A stretch of DNA of 64,000 nt, taken from IMG/VR virus record IMGVR_UViG_3300030616_000017, positions 1 through 64,000 of that record. One strand, 5' to 3'. The translations under genes were made by a program, and so were the position numbers. The notes beneath the pieces were generated by a model. The model was not told the DNA's origin and did not search any database. It worked only from the letters and a program-made list of their open reading frames with translations. This DNA comes from a virus. Shown one piece after another: positions 36,165 through 43,964 of the stretch. Position 1 is the first letter of the stretch. Every line of letters begins with the position of its first letter.

Positions 36165-36398
36165 TTATAAATCCTCTATTTTAATTTTCTCTTTTTTCTT
36201 TTTATGACTTAATTCAATTAACTGAATTAATAAGCTCTTCTTTTCTCTAAGCCTATCAAACATAAAACCCTCTTTACTAATTTTCATCTTCCTATTAGCA
36301 AGCTCATTAATAACGAAAATAAAACCTACTAATAAAATTGATAAAAATACCATTACAAACCATTCCGGCAATGCAAAAAACCCTTTCCAAAATTCCAT
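36165..36398 (-). CDS. Small single-pass membrane protein
   Basis: 77 residues. One transmembrane helix (about 13-31: F-V-M-V-F-L-S-I-L-L-V-G-F-I-F-V-I) followed by a basic cytoplasmic-like tail with K-K-K-K-E-K-I-K. No holin pair or other family is recognised. Its start overlaps the ferritin-like gene's end. Confidence 0.55.
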   Translation of the reverse strand: MEFWKGFFALPEWFVMVFLSILLVGFIFVINELANRKMKISKEGFMFDRLREKKSLLIQLIELSHKKKKEKIKIEDL

Positions 36399-36754
36399 TA
36401 CTTTTTACTCCACACCTTTATTTTTTGCCCAGGATGTAGAGTTATCTCATTTATTGTTACTTCAGTTTCAATATCAATAACTTCTTCATACCCCGCTTCT
36501 TGAGATTCTACTTCTTCTGAATCAACACGATCAAGAACGGCATGAAATTCCCCAATATGTACTTTTTCTTCTTTTGCAATATCCAATAATACTTTTTTAA
36601 GTAAAGAGTGCTTGGACGCACGCGCAAGAATATTATATAGATTTATTGCACTTTGTTCCGCTGAAATTGCTATTCTTAGAATTTCTTGATCTGTAGCATC
36701 CTCTAAGTTTAATTCTGTTATAGCCTGTAAAACTGATTCTTTTATTCTTTTCAT
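36398..36754 (-). CDS. Ferritin-like protein with a C-terminal GD-module
   Basis: 118 residues. Residues 25-80 form a ferritin-like half-bundle: I-A-I-S-A-E-Q-S-A-I-N-L-Y and D-I-A-K-E-E-K-V-H-I-G-E-F, with Glu and E-x-x-H metal-ligand patterns as in rubrerythrins and encapsulated ferritins, which dimerise to complete the four-helix site. The last 28 residues (V-I-D-I-E-T-E-V-T-I-N-E-I-T-L-H-P-G-Q-K) follow the recurrent module, here at the C-terminus. It may be an iron-binding or redox cargo loaded into the head, by analogy with encapsulin cargo; this is inference. Confidence 0.65.
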   Translation of the reverse strand: MKRIKESVLQAITELNLEDATDQEILRIAISAEQSAINLYNILARASKHSLLKKVLLDIAKEEKVHIGEFHAVLDRVDSEEVESQEAGYEEVIDIETEVTINEITLHPGQKIKVWSKK

Positions 36755-36774
36755 TCTGATTTCTTCCTAAAAGT

Positions 36775-37338
36775 TTATATATAAGAGGTGTCTATATATT
36801 TCCTTATAAACTCCTCTATGTTCATAAATATGTAGACTCTTGATCCGTATTGATCAAACGATCCTAAATATGTCAGTTCGGGAATAGCACGAGCAAACTT
36901 TCTAGATAGCAGCTCATATACTTTTACTCTTGATTGTTCTTCTTGTTTTGCTGTGAAACAAAAAGCACAAGTATAACTCATCAAATCTGGTATAAGATCA
37001 TGAATAGCAATATCCACTACTGTAGAGAGTACTGTGAATTGATTTCCTGTATCGGTTAAGTCATACTGAATATTATCCCCATCACCTAACAGAGCAAACT
37101 CTATAGAAATAGCAAGGGTTCTTTCTACACCTTCACGAATTTCATAAGGATCAATTATGGGTACTATACCCTCTATTTGCTTAACTAAAGGGTCTAGCAT
37201 ATCCTCTGCTATATCTTCCAGGCTGAAATGCTTAGTGTGCACCTCATACTCATTCTCCCCCACCGTAAAAGTGTACTGTCTCTTATTGTGCTTTTTATAG
37301 GGAACTGGTTGATCTAAGATTTCTTTTATTCTTACCAT
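36775..37338 (-). CDS. Paralogous protein of unknown function, copy 2
   Basis: 187 residues from the ATG at 37338, chosen because GAGG lies eight bases upstream and the protein then aligns with its neighbour from the first residue (M-V-R-I-K-E-I-L-D-Q-P-V-P-Y versus M-V-K-I-K-K-F-N-E-I-L-D-K-P). Both share D-T-G-x-Q-F-T-[I/V]-L-S-T-V-V near the centre and a conserved F-L/Y-L-G-x-F near the C-terminus. Function unknown; probably virion-associated. Confidence 0.6.
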   Translation of the reverse strand: MVRIKEILDQPVPYKKHNKRQYTFTVGENEYEVHTKHFSLEDIAEDMLDPLVKQIEGIVPIIDPYEIREGVERTLAISIEFALLGDGDNIQYDLTDTGNQFTVLSTVVDIAIHDLIPDLMSYTCAFCFTAKQEEQSRVKVYELLSRKFARAIPELTYLGSFDQYGSRVYIFMNIEEFIRKYIDTSYI

Positions 37339-37916
37339 ATCGGCAACCTCGCCATACCACTCTTCAGCCACTCTAACATCTCTTTTTCTCTCATAAAATA
37401 GAATACCATCTCTTTATCGACCCCTTCAAACTCGCCTAAAAACATAATATCGGGAAACTGTTTAATAAACCTTTCAACAAGAGTCCTGTATACTCTTTCT
37501 CTGGATTTCTCCTTAGCACTAAAAGAGATTAAGGGCACTTTGAATTGAGAAAGAATTTCTTTTGTTATGATTTCTACAACAGTAGAAAGAATAGTAAACT
37601 GTTCCCCTGTATCTGTTACTTTGAAATGTGTCCCTTCTGTATCCTCTCTATAAAACACAATATCGGGACAAGAATCAATACTCATAAGTTTTCGGAGCAT
37701 ATCTGGAGGGAGAGCTCCTTGAAACTTTTCCATGAAATGGGTAATAAGAACTTCTTTTGCCTTTGTTGCTACCCAGCTGCTAAGCACATCTACCACATAC
37801 TCTGCGTGGTTACTATCTCTTTCATTCCCCAGCTCAAATCGCCACCTATCACTAGCAATTTGTTCGTAAGGAAGCGGTTTGTCTAAAATCTCATTAAACT
37901 TTTTAATTTTAACCAT
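37332..37916 (-). CDS. Paralogous protein of unknown function, copy 1
   Basis: 194 residues. Paralogue of the gene directly downstream, sharing the start pattern, D-T-G-E-Q-F-T-I-L-S-T-V-V and S-R-E-R-V-Y-R-T-L. A tandem duplication is the simplest explanation. The alternating strands and helices resemble small head or neck-associated proteins, but no family was recognised. Confidence 0.6.
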   Translation of the reverse strand: MVKIKKFNEILDKPLPYEQIASDRWRFELGNERDSNHAEYVVDVLSSWVATKAKEVLITHFMEKFQGALPPDMLRKLMSIDSCPDIVFYREDTEGTHFKVTDTGEQFTILSTVVEIITKEILSQFKVPLISFSAKEKSRERVYRTLVERFIKQFPDIMFLGEFEGVDKEMVFYFMREKEMLEWLKSGMARLPIW

Positions 37917-37921
37917 AGAGT

Positions 37922-38071
37922 TTATCCTTTTTTCTTAATGATAAAGGGAAGAGAAATATCCCATCTCCAGCTCGTGTATTGAACATAATCTAAGCTGTCT
38001 CTGTTCTCCCAAGGCAAAATTGTGCCAACATCCGGGTGAACTTCTTTTAAGTTTTTTCTCGTCTCAATCAT
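37922..38071 (-). CDS. 49-residue small protein
   Basis: An open frame with ATG at 38071 overlapping the upstream stop (ATGA) and TAA at 37922. The product is Trp-rich (L-P-W-E-N-R-D-S-L-D-Y, S-W-R-W-D-I-S-L-P-F). It fills an otherwise empty 150-nt gap between two genes, and the stop-start overlap matches local gene packing. Function unknown. Confidence 0.5.
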   Translation of the reverse strand: MIETRKNLKEVHPDVGTILPWENRDSLDYVQYTSWRWDISLPFIIKKKG

Positions 38072-39105
38072 TGAATTAAACCTCTACTTTTTAATTTTTT
38101 AGACAGCATAGCTGCCATCTGATTTATAAAGAACTTGATTTGTCTCATTAAGCCGTATAAATGTTTATCTAAGAATGCTTCTCCATCTCCGTGAAATGCA
38201 TCCCACCGTTGAGGACGTCTACTTTCTGGATACATAGAAGCATCCAGCTGTGTAAGCCAATAATTGAAGCCTTGGAACTGAAACGAAGGACTAGTACTGA
38301 ATACCTGCACGTCGCTCACTTCCAAGATTTCTTTCATCTCCTTCTGCCCTATACTCTCTCCTTCAAACGCTTCTATCCACTCTAAAGCTCCTAGTATCTT
38401 GACTTGAATCTCATACACTTTAGCGCGATTGCGATTAAGAGAGAGAGAAGAAGGGTCTACTTCCATCTTATCAGTGCTATAAAATCTGTAAGAGCTTCCT
38501 ATGTTATCGTTAGGAGCTTTAGCCCCAAGCTCTGTAGCACTAGTTAAGAATTGAAATGTAACACTCCCTTCTGCTTCATTTATTACACAATCAACAAGCT
38601 TTGCTGTAATGTTTTCTGCACCCATTACTCTATTTCTATCTTTGCGCCATGTCTGTGTAAAGTCGCTTGCATTACCTGCGTCAGCTAAGTCATACAGAGA
38701 AATCTCTTTAAGTGTTCCTTTAGGATAATGAATAAGAGGACGATTGATTGTCTTCTTTTCTACCCTCTCAAACTTCTTTGTATATTCTTTGTCATTTATA
38801 AAACGATCACCTGCTAAGTCTACAGGAATCACTAACGCACCTTTCACATTGCCGTCATAATCCTCTATATCCATAGGAGGAGTCATGGTGGTATAATGTT
38901 TATCCCCATGCAAAAGATCAGTACCACTAAAAATAGTAGCGACTCTTGGAAACTTTGATATTCTATGTTTAGTCACCAAGAAGTCTCTATAGGAGTCAAA
39001 AAACACTCCTAACACTTTGTAAGAGGAAATAACAAATCTCACTATTCTTACTTCATCTAAATTATCTAGCCCTAATTGGGTCTTTAGAAGCTTTCCTGTT
39101 GTCAT
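38068..39105 (-). CDS. Structural-type protein, unknown
   Basis: 345 residues, unrecognised. Starts T-T-G-K-L-L-K-T-Q-L-G-L. Contains F-P-R-V-A-T-I-F-S-G, T-M-T-P-P-M-D-I-E-D-Y, and W-R-K-D-R-N-R-V-M-G. The C-terminus has an amphipathic hydrophobic helix (R-Q-I-K-F-F-I-N-Q-M-A-A-M-L). It overlaps both neighbours by 1-4 nt. The context suggests a virion or head-tail junction protein. Confidence 0.5.
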   Translation of the reverse strand: MTTGKLLKTQLGLDNLDEVRIVRFVISSYKVLGVFFDSYRDFLVTKHRISKFPRVATIFSGTDLLHGDKHYTTMTPPMDIEDYDGNVKGALVIPVDLAGDRFINDKEYTKKFERVEKKTINRPLIHYPKGTLKEISLYDLADAGNASDFTQTWRKDRNRVMGAENITAKLVDCVINEAEGSVTFQFLTSATELGAKAPNDNIGSSYRFYSTDKMEVDPSSLSLNRNRAKVYEIQVKILGALEWIEAFEGESIGQKEMKEILEVSDVQVFSTSPSFQFQGFNYWLTQLDASMYPESRRPQRWDAFHGDGEAFLDKHLYGLMRQIKFFINQMAAMLSKKLKSRGLIQ

Positions 39106-39611
39106 TAGATTTCATCCCCATAGCTCTCTACAATAGACTGCACCTCTTCTGGAAGAGGCATATTATGAGGAGAGCAATTAAACTTTCTTCCTGTAATGTA
39201 ACCTGCTTGCACTGTTCCTAGCAGCTCCGACACTCTTAATACTAAATACAAATCTTTTGCACTCCTTCCATCATGAATTATATGAATAAGAATATCTCCT
39301 TTTTCCACATTATCCTCATGAGCGGCAAATCCTTCTATAGGAAGTACATCGTAAAAGTAAAGAGCTTCTGGCTGAGCGACTGCGCTTGTAACATCCTCTC
39401 TTAGTCTTGTGTAGGGTAGGTCATCAGGAAAAATTAAATTAACGGTGATTTTATCACTATCAATAATTTCTACTGTTTCGTCTCCATATATGTTTTCTTC
39501 TACTTTAAGACGAACAACAACAGACTCTATTCCTATTTGACTTATTTTATAGTCTCGGAGTTTGAGTCTGGCTTGTATTTGGCTTTTAGCGATTTTATCT
39601 TGTAGGCTCAA
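39105..39611 (-). CDS. Structural-type protein, unknown
   Basis: 168 residues, beta-rich, with V-V-V-R-L-K-V-E-E-N, I-T-V-N-L-I-F-P-D-D-L-P-Y and L-Y-L-V-L-R-V-S-E-L-L-G. Overlaps the downstream gene by one base. Led by a late-promoter motif, which supports a late virion role. No family recognised. Confidence 0.5.
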   Translation of the reverse strand: MSLQDKIAKSQIQARLKLRDYKISQIGIESVVVRLKVEENIYGDETVEIIDSDKITVNLIFPDDLPYTRLREDVTSAVAQPEALYFYDVLPIEGFAAHEDNVEKGDILIHIIHDGRSAKDLYLVLRVSELLGTVQAGYITGRKFNCSPHNMPLPEEVQSIVESYGDEI

Positions 39612-39633
39612 CCTTTCTTTCCTTTTTGAGTAT

Positions 39634-39647
39634 TATATTATATTAGT
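39634..39647 (-). promoter_or_regulatory. Candidate late promoter motif
   Basis: ACTAATATAATATA, 22 nt upstream of the start at 39611. Confidence 0.6.
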
Positions 39648-39664
39648 ACTCATATAGAAAAGAT

Positions 39665-40216
39665 TTAAGAAACTGGTCGCCGAGCAGAAGGAACTCTTGT
39701 TTGAGCTCTCTCTTCTCCTTTTACAGAGTTGGCTCTATCCTCTATAGAAAGAGAGCGAAGTTCACTTCGCATATTAAGCGAAAGGTTGATGAGTAGATTA
39801 TCTATTTTTTTCCACCCCTCCACAAGTTGGCGGTATAGGGATAGTTCCCTTTCAAGACGATCTAAAGAAGACCTCTTCTCCCTAAACTCTTCTTTATTTC
39901 TTACTCTTGTTTCAGATTCAAGCTCTTGTTTAGAGAGCCACTTAGTTCCCGCGATATCGTTCGTGTTGATCTCTCTTCTTGTAGCTACGAATCTCTCATC
40001 CCACCACATATCGAACTCTCTCTGTGCGGAAATCAATTCTGCTTTCTTTCTTTGATACTCCGATGTAAGAGTAAAAAGAATAGGCCCATAATTAGCAAGA
40101 GCTCCGTTGAGTCTATCTGGTGTAATAATTTCATTATCGGTTAGGGTAGCATATCGTCTGTACTTTTGTACGACAGCACTTACCATATCGATGTATTCTC
40201 TTGTATTTTCATCCAC
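39665..40216 (-). CDS. Helical protein, possible UvsY-like recombination mediator
   Basis: 183 residues, nearly all helical and charged. Residues about 60-150 (Y-Q-R-K-K-A-E-L-I-S-A-Q-R-E-F-D-M-W-W-D, W-L-S-K-Q-E-L-E-S-E, Y-R-Q-L-V-E-G-W-K-K-I-D-N-L-L) end with L-N-M-R-S-E-L-R-S-L-S-I-E-D. This layout resembles phage UvsY-like mediators that help load the recombinase on single-stranded DNA. Its own class II promoter separates it from the late genes, which fits a non-structural function. The assignment is tentative. Confidence 0.4.
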   Translation of the reverse strand: MDENTREYIDMVSAVVQKYRRYATLTDNEIITPDRLNGALANYGPILFTLTSEYQRKKAELISAQREFDMWWDERFVATRREINTNDIAGTKWLSKQELESETRVRNKEEFREKRSSLDRLERELSLYRQLVEGWKKIDNLLINLSLNMRSELRSLSIEDRANSVKGEERAQTRVPSARRPVS

Positions 40217-40257
40217 GAAAATACCCTCCTCGTTGTGTTGTAATTTCCTTACTATAT

Positions 40258-40276
40258 GTTATAATATAACAAAAAA
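40258..40276 (-). promoter_or_regulatory. Candidate class II promoter motif
   Basis: TTTTTTGTTATATTATAAC on the minus strand, 41 nt upstream of the start at 40216; same layout as the sites at 32461 and 55088. Confidence 0.45.
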
Positions 40277-40310
40277 TATCACTTTTTTAAATGATAGAGG
40301 AGGGTATTGT

Positions 40311-40895
40311 TTATAACAATTCGTGTTCTTTCAACTCTTCTTTATACTCATCAGTCATTTTTTCTTCTGCATTTTCATCTACTTTCTTCAACTCCTCTTC
40401 TAAAGCTACGTCATCTGGAATAACCTTGCCAGAAAAAATTCTCTCATCTGCTTCACTCAAGCCGGTTCCATCTGCTTTTCCTTTTCCAGGCCCAGCGCCT
40501 TGACCATGAGGCCCGGTTCCATCTCTTTTATACAACCTATCTTCTTCTGTTTCTTCCTCATCTTCATCTTCCTCTTCCTCTTCATCTTTATACGGCTCTT
40601 CTTTATGAGTCATCACTGAATCAATTCCAAAAGAAGTAGAGCTTTGTACTGCTTCTTCTATAAAGTCTTTAGCGGATTTTTCAGATTTAATAAACTCTGC
40701 TACACTAAATCTTTCATCTACTCCCAGATGAGAGAGTACAATACGCTTTGCATATTCGAAATGCTTGCTCTCAAAAACCTCTTCCTTTACTCCGTAAGCT
40801 TCAGAGGTGCTTGCTTTAGCTTTTTCCCACAACTTTTTAATATCGTTTTCTGACTGTCCTGTTTCTTTAACCAATGCTTTCACATAAGGGCTCAT
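40311..40895 (-). CDS. Acidic protein with glycine-rich linker
   Basis: 194 residues. Residues 1-80 are a helical domain (P-Y-V-K-A-L-V-K-E-T-G-Q-S-E-N-D-I-K-K-L-W) common in phage structural loci. A run of acidic residues (about 100-118) follows, then K-R-D-G-T-G-P-H-G-Q-G-A-G-P-G-K-G at 123-139, a Gly/Pro linker seen in many phage proteins, and an acidic helical end. It may be a scaffold or head-internal protein. Function unknown. Confidence 0.55.
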   Translation of the reverse strand: MSPYVKALVKETGQSENDIKKLWEKAKASTSEAYGVKEEVFESKHFEYAKRIVLSHLGVDERFSVAEFIKSEKSAKDFIEEAVQSSTSFGIDSVMTHKEEPYKDEEEEEDEDEEETEEDRLYKRDGTGPHGQGAGPGKGKADGTGLSEADERIFSGKVIPDDVALEEELKKVDENAEEKMTDEYKEELKEHELL

Positions 40896-40910
40896 CTTTC
40901 TTTACCTCTC

Positions 40911-41240
40911 TTATATACTTTGGATGGTGTTTCTAGCAGCCCACTTATTGGACCAAATCCAAATATATGGATCAGTTCCGTTTTTGGCTGTTTGAATCAT
41001 CTGCTTATATGTTCTGTTCTTTGTTGAGGGAGGATCGGTTTCATGATCCTTTGCTTTCAATCGTCTAAGTAACAAAGCGAATTCATCTTCAGATCCTCTA
41101 AAGCGAAACTCCCCTTTGTTAACCCCATCCCCTTGCCTGTTTTCGACAGGGCGTAGGCGATATTGATTTTCTCCCTCTACATAAATCTTAATTTTAAGTA
41201 GTCTATTTCTTTCTTCTTTTACTTTTTTAAGTATAACCAT
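40911..41240 (-). CDS. Small basic protein, unknown
   Basis: 109 residues. Starts M-V-I-L-K-K-V-K-E-E-R. The middle has E-F-R-F-R-G-S-E-D-E-F-A-L-L-L-R-R-L; the end has Y-I-W-I-W-S-N-K-W-A-A-R-N. A single domain of unknown role, tightly packed between neighbours. Confidence 0.5.
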   Translation of the reverse strand: MVILKKVKEERNRLLKIKIYVEGENQYRLRPVENRQGDGVNKGEFRFRGSEDEFALLLRRLKAKDHETDPPSTKNRTYKQMIQTAKNGTDPYIWIWSNKWAARNTIQSI

Positions 41241-41253
41241 CTATCCTTGCTCC

Positions 41254-41643
41254 TTAACTTGAGGATGATTCTCCCTCTTCATCACTGTCTGGTGTATAAC
41301 CGTACACTCTTACTTTTATTGTATTCTCTTCCCCCGATGTATCTGCAAACCCAATAGAAACTAATCCTGCAGAAAACAATTCAGAAGGAGAAAAAGCAAA
41401 AAAATCTTTTATACCGAATTGAACTACTTCTGCTCCTGTAAGTGTAATAGTCGCTTCTCCTGTCGCCTCAATCACCACTAAGCGAATATCTTCTATAGTG
41501 TTTACAGGAAGGGTAAGAGCTCCCAGAGCGAGAAGATTTACATCGTATTCTACTTTCTCTTGTAATGTCCAAGTTATCTCTTTGTAAAAATTATTTGTAT
41601 TTCTTGTGAGATTTTCATCGTATACTTTGCTTATGAATTTCAT
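41254..41643 (-). CDS. Small beta-rich virion protein
   Basis: 129 residues. A beta-sandwich-like pattern: I-T-W-T-L-Q-E-K-V-E-Y-D-V, I-R-L-V-V-I-E-A-T-G-E-A-T-I-T-L-T, V-S-I-G-F-A-D-T-S-G-E-E and I-K-V-R-V-Y-G-Y, with a Ser/Glu tail. Looks like a small decoration or appendage protein. A late-promoter motif lies eleven bases upstream, with a GAGGA ribosome site between. No family assigned. Confidence 0.5.
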   Translation of the reverse strand: MKFISKVYDENLTRNTNNFYKEITWTLQEKVEYDVNLLALGALTLPVNTIEDIRLVVIEATGEATITLTGAEVVQFGIKDFFAFSPSELFSAGLVSIGFADTSGEENTIKVRVYGYTPDSDEEGESSSS

Positions 41644-41653
41644 TCTTTTCCTC

Positions 41654-41666
41654 TTATTATATTAGT
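41654..41666 (-). promoter_or_regulatory. Candidate late promoter motif
   Basis: ACTAATATAATAA starting in the stop codon of the upstream gene, 10 nt before the start at 41643, with a GAGGA ribosome binding site between. Confidence 0.55.
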
Positions 41667-41893
41667 TATATTTCCCCATAAAGATACTTAACAATGTAAT
41701 CGTATAAGTAACTATAAAATACATTATCACTTGGTGTTGGTACTTCTGAAATATTCACTCTATCAAAACTTATAGGAATAAGAGTATTGTTAATGAAGAT
41801 TTCAGTATGCTTTCTCTTTTCCTTCAAAGAAATATAAAATCCGGGCAAGTCTTCTTCTAAACGTTGTTGTATCCTTCTAAGCTCTGCGTCCAT
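41666..41893 (-). CDS. Small protein, unknown
   Basis: 75 residues, starting within the preceding gene (37-nt overlap in another frame). Contains L-P-G-F-Y-I-S-L-K-E-K-R-K-H and ends Y-D-Y-I-V-K-Y-L-Y. The overlap pattern suggests translational coupling. Function unknown. Confidence 0.5.
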   Translation of the reverse strand: MDAELRRIQQRLEEDLPGFYISLKEKRKHTEIFINNTLIPISFDRVNISEVPTPSDNVFYSYLYDYIVKYLYGEI

Positions 41894-42138
41894 GGTGCGT
41901 CTTTATAGTTTTCAGCAAGTTTTTCTAATTTTTTTACAATTTCTTCCGTTATTGTAAAATCTAAAACTTGCTGAGGAACACCTTCTTTTATGGCTTGGAA
42001 GTCGAGGTCTTGTTCTACCTCATCTTCCTCTTCCATGTATTCGGCGTACCACCTATCCTCCTCTATATTTAATATAACAGTAAAATGATCAAAATTAAAG
42101 GATATCTCATGGAAAGTTTCTATTAGAGGATCACTCAT
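41857..42138 (-). CDS. Small acidic protein, unknown
   Basis: 93 residues, strongly acidic (Y-M-E-E-E-D-E-V-E-Q-D-L-D), with a helical C-terminal segment. Overlaps the upstream gene by 8 nt and the next by 37 nt. Function unknown. Confidence 0.5.
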   Translation of the reverse strand: MSDPLIETFHEISFNFDHFTVILNIEEDRWYAEYMEEEDEVEQDLDFQAIKEGVPQQVLDFTITEEIVKKLEKLAENYKDAPWTQSLEGYNNV

Positions 42139-42823
42139 CTTTTAAGATACCTCTTTTCATAAGATGTTCTATAAGAGCTAAGCCGTGCTTTGGAAAAAAA
42201 GGAATATTACTTGGATTTCTTTCCGGGGCTGATCTAAGAGGATGCATCTGCCCATACAAGTGTCCGTGGTAGCGAAGAGCCCATGCATCTCTAAAAATAA
42301 AATCACCATTTATTCCTAGCATTTGGGCGTTATAGTCGCCAACATCTAAATACTTAGCACTGCGCTTGTGTCGTTGAACTAAACGCCTATACTCAGCTTG
42401 AGCTTCTTGTTGGGTGCGTGCTCTTCTTTGAGCTTTTTCTCTAAAACGTCTTCTTGTTTCGGGATACAGAGATTGAATATGCTTTTGAGGAGGCTTCTTT
42501 ACCCACTTCTTATAACTACCTAATCTATATTTCCATATTTTATTATTGAGGGTGAGTTCTTTTAAGGTAAGAATGCTTTCGTATTGATGACGTATTCTTC
42601 GCTGATTCCTTCCTCTGCTCCCCCTAACGTAAGCTCCGTATTGAGGATAGGAAAAGGTTTCTATTTTAAAATACTTCTGGGGTCGCTCAGGGTGATTAAC
42701 ATTTATATCATATCTTTCTTTGATAACTACACGCCTCAATACATCTCTTTCTCTGTAGTTGAAGCGTGTGGGGAAGTGTCTGCGGGTAAGTAGCATGACT
42801 TGTTTTATGGTAAAATTACCCAT
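42131..42823 (-). CDS. Basic structural protein, unknown
   Basis: 230 residues, strongly basic, with many Arg and Lys (R-R-R-F-R-E-K-A-Q-R-R-A-R, R-L-V-Q-R-H-K-R-S). The basic character could reflect contact with DNA or a head-neck interface. The N-terminus I-K-Q-V-M-L-L-T-R-R-H-F-P and the C-terminus A-L-R-Y-H-G-H-L-Y-G-Q-M-H are unassigned. Confidence 0.5.
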   Translation of the reverse strand: MGNFTIKQVMLLTRRHFPTRFNYRERDVLRRVVIKERYDINVNHPERPQKYFKIETFSYPQYGAYVRGSRGRNQRRIRHQYESILTLKELTLNNKIWKYRLGSYKKWVKKPPQKHIQSLYPETRRRFREKAQRRARTQQEAQAEYRRLVQRHKRSAKYLDVGDYNAQMLGINGDFIFRDAWALRYHGHLYGQMHPLRSAPERNPSNIPFFPKHGLALIEHLMKRGILKDE

Positions 42824-42829
42824 AAACTG

Positions 42830-43570
42830 TTACCCCCGTAGCAGCACAACTTTAGGATAGTTTTTCCACTTCTCTGTTACTTCTTCGTATAACTCTTCTG
42901 CTCTAGAAATAAGCTCTCCTCCATCTAAATCATCAGGAGAGGAGGTAGAGATTTGATTGCGTAAAGAACCAAAATAATGAAGAACATAGCTCTGGGCTAA
43001 TTTAATAACATCTTCTTCAAATCTAAAATCAACAGATGCCCAGTCTAAAGAGTATTTAGCCCATATAATAGACAATTGGCCTGTAATGTTGCTGTAGCCT
43101 GTGACTTTTCTGTTAGCATAATCAATTGTTTTCTTAAAGCCTTTATATGTATCTGTGATACTTTGTCTACGAGCTTTCTCTGCATAGTACACTTCACTAT
43201 ATCCATAGTCGTTTCCTGTATTCCACATATTAGCATACCCTCTGCTTTCCGCTTGTCTGATGTTGAGGTCGTTAATAAGAGGGTTACCTGTTTTTATCGT
43301 AGAATAATAAGGGCGGGTGTTAAGACGAAGATCTAGTACGCCCCATGTCTGCTCATCAGGAAAATCCACTGAAAATGTAGAATTGACTTGATAAGAGGCT
43401 TCCTCTTTCACGGGAAACCATTTGAAGTAAATGTTCTTTAGAGCGGGCAAAATGAGTAGATCTTCCACTTGATCTCTTGTTACTTCTAAATCGGTTTCCG
43501 ATACAATGGGATAACCCATGCAAGTCATTATTCTTTGATATATGTCATCGGGAAGTGTAAGTTGAGACAT
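42830..43570 (-). CDS. Possible neck/head completion protein
   Basis: 246 residues. Starts L-T-L-P-D-D-I-Y-Q-R-I-M-T-C-M-G-Y-P and contains L-I-L-P-A-L-K-N-I-Y-F-K-W-F-P, a typical start of phage head completion and adaptor proteins with short helical domains. The C-terminal half includes L-A-Q-S-Y-V-L-H-Y-F-G-S-L-R and L-I-S-R-A-E-E-L-Y-E-E-V. Position near the capsid genes supports a T4 gp13/gp14-type role, unproven. Confidence 0.45.
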   Translation of the reverse strand: MSQLTLPDDIYQRIMTCMGYPIVSETDLEVTRDQVEDLLILPALKNIYFKWFPVKEEASYQVNSTFSVDFPDEQTWGVLDLRLNTRPYYSTIKTGNPLINDLNIRQAESRGYANMWNTGNDYGYSEVYYAEKARRQSITDTYKGFKKTIDYANRKVTGYSNITGQLSIIWAKYSLDWASVDFRFEEDVIKLAQSYVLHYFGSLRNQISTSSPDDLDGGELISRAEELYEEVTEKWKNYPKVVLLRG

Positions 43571-43580
43571 CTCTTCTCCC

Positions 43581-43865
43581 TTAGAATTGTTTAGATGCTG
43601 TAAAGCTTAAATTCCTAAAAAGCTGGGAAACTTCGTAATCTACATCTGCCCAATCTTCAGACATGTACATAAAAAGATTAGCTAAATCTGTTGCTAAGTA
43701 TCTAGAACCTTTATCACTGTAAACTTCTGTTGTAAGACTGGAAAAGTCAGGTCCAAGAAATCTTTTAAAATGATCCTCTTTTAGAATACGAATCTTATCA
43801 CCTTTTTCAAGAATAATATTCCCAATACGAGTATCTTCTTTTATTTCCACAATACCTTTTTTCAT
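43581..43865 (-). CDS. GD-module small protein
   Basis: 94 residues, starting with the module (M-K-K-G-I-V-E-I-K-E-D-T-R-I-G-N-I-I-L-E) and ending R-I-L-K-E-D. The remaining 64 residues are helical with L-A-T-D-L-A-N-L-F-M-Y-M-S. It is the cleanest match to the 31567 and 30921 copies outside their cluster, showing that the module is dispersed. Confidence 0.65.
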   Translation of the reverse strand: MKKGIVEIKEDTRIGNIILEKGDKIRILKEDHFKRFLGPDFSSLTTEVYSDKGSRYLATDLANLFMYMSEDWADVDYEVSQLFRNLSFTASKQF

Positions 43866-43901
43866 TCTTGTTTACTCCTTCTTAAATAAACCACTTAGAA
43901 A

Positions 43902-43948
43902 AGCCTTTTACCTCAATCTGTAGTAGGAAGAGGAGGAGGTAAAAGGCT
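43902..43948 (-). terminator. Long perfect hairpin, terminator or attenuator
   Basis: A 13-bp perfect inverted repeat (arms 43902-43914 and 43936-43948) with a 21-nt purine/pyrimidine-biased loop, followed on the minus strand by a short T run. It lies between two module genes and could attenuate transcription between them. Confidence 0.55.
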
Positions 43949-43964
43949 GATGTAAAGAGTTCAC

